Below are positions 1-6,753 of a DNA stretch of 64,000 bases, piece after piece. Within the stretch, counting starts at the first letter, position 1. The number at the start of each line of letters is the position of its first letter. The DNA lies in contig SCOI01000017.1 in the NCBI GenBank assembly GCA_005503085.1, forward strand, positions 1 through 64,000, given 5' to 3'. The stretch is from Burkholderiales bacterium C2. GTDB taxonomy: Bacteria; Pseudomonadota; Gammaproteobacteria; Burkholderiales; Burkholderiaceae_C. A program made the translations under genes and the position numbers. Below the pieces are notes generated by a model, which was not told the origin of the DNA, made no database searches, and saw only the letters and a list, made by a program, of their open reading frames with translations.

Positions 1-1730
1 GCATTCAGGTCGCCGGTGTAGCCGTAGTCCCCAATGCTCCGAGGGGCGCCCGCGCCGGTTACTGTCAGCGCGCCCTTGGCCCAGGTCATGGTCAGGTCGG
101 CCCATGCGCCAGCCGAGTAGCCGACCTGAGACAAGGTTTCCACGCCGCCGCCCTGGCCGATCCCTGCACGCCCTACGAGGATGTAGGCGCCGCCAGCCGG
201 AAAGTTCGGCGATCCGAACTTCGTGGGTGTTGCCCCGCATCGGTACATCGCAGCTGGCAGACCGCTGACATGGCGATTTGACCATGGCTCATCGACGGTA
301 AAGATGACGATGTAGTTGCCTGGACGGTTGTCGCAGATGTAGTTCAGATCGCCAGCAAGCGAGGCAGCATTGCGAAAAGTACCATCTGGGGAGGCAATCT
401 CACCATTGCCCCACAAGTCGTAAGTGTTGGCATAGACGATGCCAAATGAAGCCTTGCTGAACTCGAACAGGACATAGCTTCTCTGACCGTTTGTGACCGA
501 GTTGTAGGTCAGCTTTAGTCCGGTATCCAGGTCAAGGATGTAGCCGTAGCTGCCATCCGTGATGTCCGGGTGAACACCGCCGCCGCCCCGACATCTGATC
601 TTGAACGTCCGAATCCCCAGCGACTGCGAGGTCACATTGCTGTTCAGCCACCCCGCCGCAGGGTTGACCATGCTGCTGGGGATGGGCACGCTGGCGCCGG
701 CGTCGAGGATGATGGTGCCGTCTGCCTTGCGGATCGTCAGGCCGCGAGAGTCGATCTGGGAGGCGGTGAGCTGGCCGCGAATGACTGCAGCAGCAAGCTC
801 TGCCGATCCATCGCCATGAATGCGCCAGCCGCTCACCCCGGGCACATAGTTGCTCGACTGGATGTAGTTGCCGACCGAGATCACGCCTGCGGTGATGCGC
901 GAGGCCGAAACCGAAACGATCATGGCGTTCGTGATGAACGCATTCTGGAAGCGGCCCAGGGCCACCTCCAGATTCTTGACGTAGGCAGCCTCCATGTAGA
1001 CGCCCACCGGCAGCAGCTCGCCGGCCGGGGTCAGGGTCGGCGTGGTCACAACCGTGAACGGGTTGATCGCCGGAGTGCCGCTGGTGCTCTCGATCGTGAA
1101 GAGGTTGGCCTTGAAGCGGAAATTGCTGGTGGGGTCCAACTGCTCGTTGCGGAGCATGCCCTGCAGGGCTTCCAGCAGCAGCTCGACATCCTGCCCGGTC
1201 GTGGCCTGAAAGCCATTCGTGCCGCCCGCCGGGTCGACGGACTCGATGCCATCGCGGGTCACCCACTTGAGCCAGATGCACCAGCGAGTGGCCGGATCTG
1301 TCGCGGTGTTGCCGACGCGGCCTACGAACTCATCGATCAGCACCGCCTCGCTGAAGGTCGGCGCGGTAGGGTCACTGGCCGGCCATTTGGCACCATAGAC
1401 CCGAGTACGGCCGTAGCCGTTGCCCTGGGTGAAGATGGGAGCGTCCGTCTCGTAGAACAGGAAGTCGATGCCGGCGCCAACTGAGCCCCCGCTGACCTGA
1501 GGTGGCGGCGTGTAGTCCGGCGTCGTTCCGCCACCGCCAGGACCACCAGGGACGATAACCGTCGTGCCGCCGCCGCCCGATACGTATTCCTTGCTGGTGA
1601 CGGCCCGCTGATCCGCGTTGCCGCCGAAGCCACGCAGCTCGCGCACATGCTCCCGAAGGCTCTCCAGCACCGTTCGAATGCTGCGGTCCAGGGTCTTCGG
1701 TACGCCGGGGACGTCTGGGAGATTACTCAT
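1..1730 (-). CDS. Phage tail fibre / host-specificity protein J-like, 3' end cut by window edge
   Basis: The reading frame is open from the ATG at 1730-1728 to the window edge, 575 complete codons, so the C-terminus is missing. The N-terminus is Gly/Pro-rich with a poly-Gly run near residue 45. A central section (roughly residues 180-300) reading LLLEALQGMLRNEQLD and later SASRITAGVIS, then GWRIHGDGSAEL, is the pattern of the DUF1983 and distal part of lambda-J-like central tail fibres. The distal half is beta-rich and low in charge, as in receptor-binding tips. The start overlaps the preceding stop by 8 nt, so the two are translationally coupled. It probably sits at the tail tip and contacts the host surface. 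The family call rests on motif memory, not a search. Confidence 0.7.
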   Translation of the reverse strand, partial: MSNLPDVPGVPKTLDRSIRTVLESLREHVRELRGFGGNADQRAVTSKEYVSGGGGTTVIVPGGPGGGGTTPDYTPPPQVSGGSVGAGIDFLFYETDAPIFTQGNGYGRTRVYGAKWPASDPTAPTFSEAVLIDEFVGRVGNTATDPATRWCIWLKWVTRDGIESVDPAGGTNGFQATTGQDVELLLEALQGMLRNEQLDPTSNFRFKANLFTIESTSGTPAINPFTVVTTPTLTPAGELLPVGVYMEAAYVKNLEVALGRFQNAFITNAMIVSVSASRITAGVISVGNYIQSSNYVPGVSGWRIHGDGSAELAAAVIRGQLTASQIDSRGLTIRKADGTIILDAGASVPIPSSMVNPAAGWLNSNVTSQSLGIRTFKIRCRGGGGVHPDITDGSYGYILDLDTGLKLTYNSVTNGQRSYVLFEFSKASFGIVYANTYDLWGNGEIASPDGTFRNAASLAGDLNYICDNRPGNYIVIFTVDEPWSNRHVSGLPAAMYRCGATPTKFGSPNFPAGGAYILVGRAGIGQGGGVETLSQVGYSAGAWADLTMTWAKGALTVTGAGAPRSIGDYGYTGDLN

Positions 1731-3330
1731 CGCGCAGATCCCGAATCGAAGGGGCGATGTTCACGCCCAGCACAACACCGGCGCTGGTGATCTCGGCGCG
1801 CCATTCTCTGGCTGGCGCTCCGCCCTTGATGGTCACCGGCTCGCTGCTGGTCACCGTCCGGCTGCCGCGCGCCTCGCCATCGGCGAACAGTTGCACGGTG
1901 ACGGGCCACACCCTGGCAACCACCTCGAGCGCGCACATGCTGACCCGATGCGCCAGCTTGAATGTCTTGCTGACAAACTTGGCCGTCATGAACGCGGCGC
2001 CGGCATCCCACTTCTTCACCGACGTTCCATCCAGCACATAGACCGCCTCGCGCAGCTTGTCCAGGTAGGCGGCCGGATAGCCCGTCTCCAAGAAGTAGAT
2101 GCCGGCCGGCGCAGTGGCGCTGATCGCGAAGCCCTTCCAGACCCCGCCGACTTGATAGAAGCCGAGATAGAGCCCGTCGAAGAGCGTCCCGACCATCGTC
2201 TCAGGAGCCATGGCCTGCCACTGCTCTCGCGTGAGGATGCCGTCGGTCAGGATCTTCGGGCCGGCTGTCCCGTAGTAGGCCAGGCCATCAGGCGATGCCC
2301 AGATCACACCGGACTCGGATGCGACGATGGACTGCACCGACACGCAGGCCTGGTCAAACTCGATGGGCTCATCGCCCATCGCCGACGGCGTCGATCCGTT
2401 GACCAGCAGCGGGCGGCCGTTCGTCAGCACAACGAGGTTCTTCGCCCACACGGCCTGCCCGACTGGCGTCACATTAGGCGGCACGATCTCATAGCTCAGT
2501 GGCCATGCGTAGGGCTTGTAGGGCTCGCAGAACCGAATGGAGCGGCCCGAGATACCCGCCATCATCCCGCCCCACAGGCCCACCAGCGAATGCATGTCGG
2601 CCGGCGGCATCTCCCATCCCGTCGTCACCATCGTGCCGGCGCCGAGCGCGCGCGCATCGTCCTGCACCGAGGTGTCGCCGCTGGGCACATCGCGCAGGAA
2701 GAAGAACTCGCCCTGCCCGCTCGTGCCGACCTCGCTGCGATACAGGCGCCGAGTCGTGACGCCATAGTTGCCGGCCGGCACCGGCGGCAAGCTGGTGATG
2801 TCAACGATTGCGCCCGGAGCCGTGGTGATCGAGCCGATCAATCGAGGCTTTGACTCCTCGCCCTTGTCCGTGATGAACGTGTCGGCATAGAAGGTCAGCC
2901 TGGCCGTGCCCGTGCCGGCCGTCACCTGGGTGATCGTCGAGGTCCCGCTGGGAGCCGGAACGCCGAGCTCGCGGGCAGATGTCGGATACGGCGCGCCGGC
3001 CAGGCCAATGATGTTGTCGGTGACCTTCGGCGTGCCTGAGCCCGTGAAGTAGGTCCGCTCGGTCGTGTCGCTGGCCAGGAAGCCTCGCACCGCATGCACG
3101 ACAGTCGTCCAGCTGAACCAGTAGTTCGCATCTGACGCTACGTCGCGGCCAAATCGGTAGATGGTCTTCCGGCCGGCCGGCACGCTGGCCACCGCCAGCG
3201 GCTGCCGCCACGGGACCATCTCGCCGAAGCGGGGCCGCTGGTTCACCGAGTCAACGCCGATGCTGGGGTCAAGTTGATGGGCGTCCAGCGCCTTCACGGC
3301 GCCGGCCATGCCGACGATTGCAATGCTCAT
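1723..3330 (-). CDS. Phage virion structural protein, probably tail-associated
   Basis: This 535-residue protein is beta-rich and has no catalytic motif I can see. It starts with a segment on sample geometry (DPSIGVDSVNQRPRFGEMV), then contains a Thr/Gly-rich middle with TRRLYRSEVGTSG, a pattern of fibronectin-like or propeller-like virion proteins. The sequence ACVSVQSIVASESGVIWASP recurs in my memory in structural proteins placed just before tail fibres in phages of Proteobacteria. It lies between an integrase gene and the J-like fibre gene and overlaps the latter by 8 nt, which supports a tail or tail-tip role. The exact function is not identifiable from sequence. Confidence 0.6.
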   Translation of the reverse strand: MSIAIVGMAGAVKALDAHQLDPSIGVDSVNQRPRFGEMVPWRQPLAVASVPAGRKTIYRFGRDVASDANYWFSWTTVVHAVRGFLASDTTERTYFTGSGTPKVTDNIIGLAGAPYPTSARELGVPAPSGTSTITQVTAGTGTARLTFYADTFITDKGEESKPRLIGSITTAPGAIVDITSLPPVPAGNYGVTTRRLYRSEVGTSGQGEFFFLRDVPSGDTSVQDDARALGAGTMVTTGWEMPPADMHSLVGLWGGMMAGISGRSIRFCEPYKPYAWPLSYEIVPPNVTPVGQAVWAKNLVVLTNGRPLLVNGSTPSAMGDEPIEFDQACVSVQSIVASESGVIWASPDGLAYYGTAGPKILTDGILTREQWQAMAPETMVGTLFDGLYLGFYQVGGVWKGFAISATAPAGIYFLETGYPAAYLDKLREAVYVLDGTSVKKWDAGAAFMTAKFVSKTFKLAHRVSMCALEVVARVWPVTVQLFADGEARGSRTVTSSEPVTIKGGAPAREWRAEITSAGVVLGVNIAPSIRDLRDE

Positions 3331-3374
3331 GCGGGAATCGTCAGAGCAGAAGTGCCAGAGTCAACCCGTCCGAG

Positions 3375-4436
3375 TCATGCGCACTCGACCGTCTTCCACT
3401 CCGCATCGGTCAAGCCGCGGTCATTGAGGTAGATCGCCGTCATCTCGGCGTGCTTGTGGCCCAGCAGGGTCTGCACGGTGGCCGGGGCCATGCCCTCGGC
3501 GATGTAGGTCCGGGCCGACAGGCTGCGCACCTCGTGCAGGCTGGGCCACTCGAATTGCTTGTGCGCGTCGGGGCCCAGCACCGCGACGATGTGCTCCCGG
3601 AACCGCGCGCTGAGCGATGACATCTCAATCGGCTTGCCGCCCTTGCTGCGCAGCAGGTGCTCGCCTGGCGCTCCGATGTCGCGGCACAGCTCGATCACAT
3701 CGCCCAAGGTCATGTCGGTGGCAGCCAGGCGCAGCGTCAGCGGGATAGCGACTCGGGCACCAATCAGTTTGCGGGCCTTCTTCTGCTGCTCGATCCGCAG
3801 ACAGCCGTCGACGACGTCCGAGAACTTCATCTTCGCGAGGTCCGCCCGCCGCTGCCCGGTGGCCAGCGACAGCAGCAGCATTGCGTAGACCCAGCGCTGC
3901 GGCCCGGCTTTCGACAGCTCCAGCATCAACTGCCAGACCTCGAGCGTGAGGCGCTTGCGCAGGCCCGGCGCGCGCGGTGGCTTGACATGGGCGGCCGGCG
4001 AATTCTCAGCCTCGCCGTTGTTGATCGCCTCCGTGTAGATGTCCCGCAACTCGCCCAGCACGCGGCCGGCCTTGTGCGGTGTGCAGGTCTTCAGGAGGCT
4101 GGCGATCTCGTGAGGCTTGATCGCGCGCAGAGGCCGCGCGCCGAGGTGCGTCTCGATGTAGCGCAGCGAGGTCGTGCGGTTCTTGACCGTCTGCGCGTCG
4201 TAGCCCCGATCCGCAATGATCATGCGGTACGTCTTCAGCCAGTCGGCCACGGTGCCGCCCGGTGCTGTCTCCTGGGCCTGCGCCGGCTGCTCGGCCGGCG
4301 GTGGCGGTGGCGCTGGTGGCGGCGCAGGGACCGGCGACATCGCCGGCATCACGAACGCGGCCTGGTCGCCGGATGGCAGCGCACGGAGTGCTTGCGCGAT
4401 GGCCTCCAGCACGCCCGCTAGATGCGCCGCCGTCAT
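3375..4436 (-). CDS. Tyrosine recombinase (phage integrase family), second integrase, embedded in the tail region
   Basis: A 353-residue tyrosine recombinase. The N-terminal 55 residues are Ala/Pro-rich, with a proline stretch at about 36-50. A SAM-like core-binding domain follows (about 60-150), then the catalytic domain. Catalytic residues are all visible: Arg196 in TGQRRAD, Lys in EQQKKARK, His and Arg in SLHEVRSLSA, His in LLGHKHAE and the nucleophile Tyr336 in AIYLNDRG. So it looks active. It is in the leftward structural operon, far from the tRNA attachment site, and is additional to the integrase at 32421. A 7-codon reading frame starts in the palindrome upstream and ends on the integrase ATG in an ATGA overlap, which could couple translation. 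Its target site is unknown. Confidence 0.93.
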   Translation of the reverse strand: MTAAHLAGVLEAIAQALRALPSGDQAAFVMPAMSPVPAPPPAPPPPPAEQPAQAQETAPGGTVADWLKTYRMIIADRGYDAQTVKNRTTSLRYIETHLGARPLRAIKPHEIASLLKTCTPHKAGRVLGELRDIYTEAINNGEAENSPAAHVKPPRAPGLRKRLTLEVWQLMLELSKAGPQRWVYAMLLLSLATGQRRADLAKMKFSDVVDGCLRIEQQKKARKLIGARVAIPLTLRLAATDMTLGDVIELCRDIGAPGEHLLRSKGGKPIEMSSLSARFREHIVAVLGPDAHKQFEWPSLHEVRSLSARTYIAEGMAPATVQTLLGHKHAEMTAIYLNDRGLTDAEWKTVECA

Positions 4437-4454
4437 GATGTTGTGCGCTCAGTC

Positions 4455-4474
4455 ATGTGATTATTGAATCACAT
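4455..4474. promoter_or_regulatory. Perfect 8-bp-arm palindrome upstream of the tail-embedded integrase (operator candidate)
   Basis: Arms ATGTGATT (4455-4462) and AATCACAT (4467-4474) are separated by ATTG. It lies between the integrase start (4436) and a divergent small gene (4522), where an operator would be expected. The half-site AATCANAT also occurs in the two immunity-region operators at 22857 and 24370, although there the arms face the other way and are further apart. Confidence 0.5.
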
Positions 4475-4521
4475 TAATCTAGGGATGGCACCCCCGATTC
4501 GCGTGATGCAACAATTAGCGC

Positions 4522-4698
4522 ATGACTACCGACGCCAAGCCCAAGCGAGGGCCACCATTCAAGCCCGAGGACGAGCGCCGCGTTCAGCGGTCTATCCGCC
4601 TGCTGCCCCGTCACTGGGACAAGATCGACGCGGCCGGCAAAGCCGAATTTGAGGCGCTGCTAGAGCGATGGCGGCCGAAGGCGCCGCCGGAATCCTGA
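4522..4698 (+). CDS. Small basic protein, possible ribbon-helix-helix regulator
   Basis: A 58-residue protein on the strand opposite to the surrounding late genes, starting with MTTDAKPKRGPPFKPEDER. The core RSIRLLPRHWDKIDAAG followed by an acidic helix looks like a short beta-strand plus two helices, as in Arc/CopG-type ribbon-helix-helix DNA-binding proteins; this is only a shape resemblance. It is divergent to the integrase gene with a palindrome between them, so autoregulation or control of the integrase is a reasonable guess. No strong Shine-Dalgarno is visible upstream. Confidence 0.5.
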   Translation: MTTDAKPKRGPPFKPEDERRVQRSIRLLPRHWDKIDAAGKAEFEALLERWRPKAPPES

Positions 4699-4718
4699 CC
4701 GGCAAGGTAGGGGAATCG

Positions 4719-4934
4719 TCAGAAAGGGATCTCGTCGCTCCAGCAGTTCAACCGCTGGCGGACAGGCATTAGGAGCAGGTCTTCTTTCTGCGGGTGTCGG
4801 TCCCACAGCTCGAAGTAGCGGCGAAGGAGATTCGGTTGTTCGCCGAGTTCGTACAGGTGGCGGCCCATGAAGCGAGCCAGCCAGGCCGCCTGCTTGTAGG
4901 TCTTGCGGGTCCAGCGGAAGCGGTTGCGGCTCAT
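4719..4934 (-). CDS. Small phage protein of unknown function
   Basis: A 71-residue basic, Trp/Arg-rich protein (MSRNRFRWTRKTYKQAAWLA). The start at 4934 overlaps the previous stop as ATGA, which decides the start over upstream in-frame codons. No domain recognised. It is the last of a run of five very small leftward genes. Confidence 0.6.
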   Translation of the reverse strand: MSRNRFRWTRKTYKQAAWLARFMGRHLYELGEQPNLLRRYFELWDRHPQKEDLLLMPVRQRLNCWSDEIPF

Positions 4935-5209
4935 GCGACCCGCTCCTTGGAGTTCAGCCCAGGCGCTTGCGCGATGACAGTACGTGCAGCTCGCCACTTG
5001 GCCACCGGAACGCCCTCTTCGCGCGCCGCCCGTACTTCGCTCTTGCGGATGCTTTCGCGCAGACACGGGTTATCAGGTAGGCGCCAGTGAGCCGTCAGGC
5101 CGGCACTCAGGTCGCTTTGCCGCAACGGCTTTCCGCAGCCGTGGCAGAAATAGACCGTCTTGCCATTGACCTTTTTCGGGCTGTTGGCGAAGGACTTCAG
5201 GTGTGGCAT
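4931..5209 (-). CDS. Small phage protein with a CxxC zinc-knuckle-like motif
   Basis: A 92-residue protein. VYFCHGCGKPLRQ near residue 20 is one half of a zinc ribbon; a second Cys occurs at DNPCLRES, so a full four-ligand site is not obvious. The ATG at 5209 was preferred to the in-frame TTG at 5221. It is coupled to the next gene by a 4-nt overlap. Function unknown. Confidence 0.6.
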   Translation of the reverse strand: MPHLKSFANSPKKVNGKTVYFCHGCGKPLRQSDLSAGLTAHWRLPDNPCLRESIRKSEVRAAREEGVPVAKWRAARTVIAQAPGLNSKERVA

Positions 5210-5231
5210 GGGCGTCGGCAAGGTATTGGAA

Positions 5232-5399
5232 TCAGGCCGCGCGCCAGAGGCGGTAGGCGCGCTTGGCCTGGACCTTCGGGCACAGCGCCCTGGGGTGGCG
5301 GCCCTGAGCCACCATCGACTCGGCCGCCTGGCGCATGCACTGCTCCCAGCGGCGCGGGTCGATGTCGTATGGCTTGAGGCCGTAGCCGGAGGTCGGCAT
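5232..5399 (-). CDS. Small phage protein of unknown function
   Basis: A 55-residue basic protein (MPTSGYGLKPYDIDPRRWEQ) with the ATG 1 nt after the stop of the preceding gene, typical for this tightly packed operon. Trp and Arg rich, possibly nucleic-acid binding; no family recognised. Confidence 0.5.
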   Translation of the reverse strand: MPTSGYGLKPYDIDPRRWEQCMRQAAESMVAQGRHPRALCPKVQAKRAYRLWRAA

Positions 5400-5400
5400 G

Positions 5401-5613
5401 TCAGGCGGCGGCAGGGGCCGGGTCGGCTGCGCGTTCCTCGATCACCAGGCGGCGGTGGCTGGTCAGGTACTGCTGAGTCATCGCCGTGGGGATGTCGATC
5501 TGCACCGAGCCAGGCTGCGGCACCCAGTTGCCGTCGGCGTCCTTGTGCTCGATCGTTACGCGCACCGGCCAGTTGCTGGTGTCGGCGTTCTCGATACGGA
5601 CTTGCTTGGTCAT
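5401..5613 (-). CDS. Small phage protein of unknown function
   Basis: A 70-residue protein starting MTKQVRIENADTSNWPV with a beta-strand pattern (VRVTIEHKDADGNWV). An AAAGGG Shine-Dalgarno lies 8 nt before the ATG at 5613 and decides this start over an in-frame ATG 15 nt upstream. Such small beta-proteins occur near head-tail genes, but I cannot name it. Confidence 0.6.
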   Translation of the reverse strand: MTKQVRIENADTSNWPVRVTIEHKDADGNWVPQPGSVQIDIPTAMTQQYLTSHRRLVIEERAADPAPAAA

Positions 5614-5656
5614 GGTCTGCCCTTTCAAGGCTGGTTTGGAACGGGTGGAACTGGCG

Positions 5657-5860
5657 CTATTGGGGTGTCAGCTCAGCTTGCGTGTTGCAGCTGAAGTGGC
5701 ACTTCGGGCACTCTTGCCCGTACTCGCACGGCCCCATCAGGCCGCAGCCGTTCGGGCACATTCCGCTGCGGATTCGGTAGTCGCTCTCGATGGCGCGCTG
5801 CAGGTCGGCCTGGTTGCCGCCTGCTATGGCCATCGTGCTGGGGTCGCGTCGTTCGATCAT
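5657..5860 (-). CDS. Small Cys-rich phage protein
   Basis: A 67-residue protein with six Cys in its C-terminal half: CPNGCGLMGPCEYGQECPKC followed by HFSC. Spacing suggests a zinc ribbon or two knuckles. The ATG at 5860 follows GAG-rich sequence. Function unknown; position just downstream of the connector gene suggests late expression. Confidence 0.6.
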   Translation of the reverse strand: MIERRDPSTMAIAGGNQADLQRAIESDYRIRSGMCPNGCGLMGPCEYGQECPKCHFSCNTQAELTPQ

Positions 5861-5888
5861 GGTGGGCTCGCGGAGGGGATGGGAAACG

Positions 5889-6752
5889 TCAGCCCCACAG
5901 TCGCTCGGCATCGAGCAGACGGGCGAGCAGCGGGTTAACGGCCATGGAGGCGCTGGCGGTGGCCTCGGGGTTCTTGAGCCAGGCCGACACATGCGCCTTG
6001 ATGAAGAGCTTGACGGCGGCCGGCACGGCCTGGCGGGTGACGGGCCCGCAGGTGAGCGAGACGCGCACACGCGGGCCGATGGCTACGTCGCCCAGCGCGG
6101 GCCAGCGGCGGTCGAGCTGGGGGGCAAGGCAGGTGGCGTTGCCGCCGATGCCGCCGGGGGCAAAGACGTACTCGCTCGGCGGCAATGTCTGCCAGGCGGC
6201 CCCGTCCCAGTAGTCGATGGCGCAGGCCCGGGCGGCGTGGACGCTGAGCGGCTCGGTGGGCAGCGGCCATGCGGCCAGCTCGTAGACAACGACGGTGGGC
6301 CGGTAGCGGCGGCCGGTGATCAGCTCGGCCTGCTGGCGCGCGGCGCTGATGGCGACGGCGACCTCTTCGTCGAGCACGGTGATGTCGGCGTCCATGCGGG
6401 CGGCGAGCTTGGCCTCGGCGACGGTGACAGGCTCGTCGAACTCGGCAGCAACCACGATGAGCGTGGGCGTGCCCACTGCCTCAGCGCTGGGGATGCCCGG
6501 CGGGCTGACGACAGGCCAGAGGGAGGCGCTGAGCGTGGGGGTGCCCACGGCTTCGGCGCTGGCGATGCCCCCGGCGCCGGTGATGACGCCAGCGCTGCCG
6601 CCGCCGGTGGCCGTGAGGGCTGGCGTGCCGACGGCTTCGGCGCTGGGGATGCCTCCGGCGCCGGTGATGGTGGCGGTGGTGCCGCCGGCGCCCTCTTGCG
6701 CGCTATAGACGGCGCCGCCGCCGACCTCTTGGGCGCGGTAAATCGCGGCCAT
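5889..6752 (-). CDS. Head-tail connector (gp6-like) with an N-terminal repeat extension
   Basis: Of 287 residues, the C-terminal part from about residue 105 (VTVAEAKLAARMDAD, then AISAARQQAELITGRRYRP) matches the helical head-tail connector family typified by HK97 gp6: helical start, the LITGRRYRP-like motif, and an ending of NPLLARLLDAERLWG. These proteins form a ring below the portal. The first 97 or so residues are not part of that family: they carry three repeats around SAEAVGTP separated by Gly-rich linkers. The gene follows the esterase gene by 1 nt. Connector call is fairly firm; the role of the extension is unknown. Confidence 0.75.
   Translation of the reverse strand: MAAIYRAQEVGGGAVYSAQEGAGGTTATITGAGGIPSAEAVGTPALTATGGGSAGVITGAGGIASAEAVGTPTLSASLWPVVSPPGIPSAEAVGTPTLIVVAAEFDEPVTVAEAKLAARMDADITVLDEEVAVAISAARQQAELITGRRYRPTVVVYELAAWPLPTEPLSVHAARACAIDYWDGAAWQTLPPSEYVFAPGGIGGNATCLAPQLDRRWPALGDVAIGPRVRVSLTCGPVTRQAVPAAVKLFIKAHVSAWLKNPEATASASMAVNPLLARLLDAERLWG
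6460..6671 (-). repeat. Three imperfect direct repeats inside the connector gene
   Basis: Units at about 6460-6500, 6531-6584 and 6617-6671 share the core encoding SAEAVGTP and flanking Gly residues, with spacing of 71 and 86 nt between starts. Third-position differences between units show that the protein repeat is kept by selection or that the duplication is old. Confidence 0.75.
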
Positions 6753-6753
6753 A

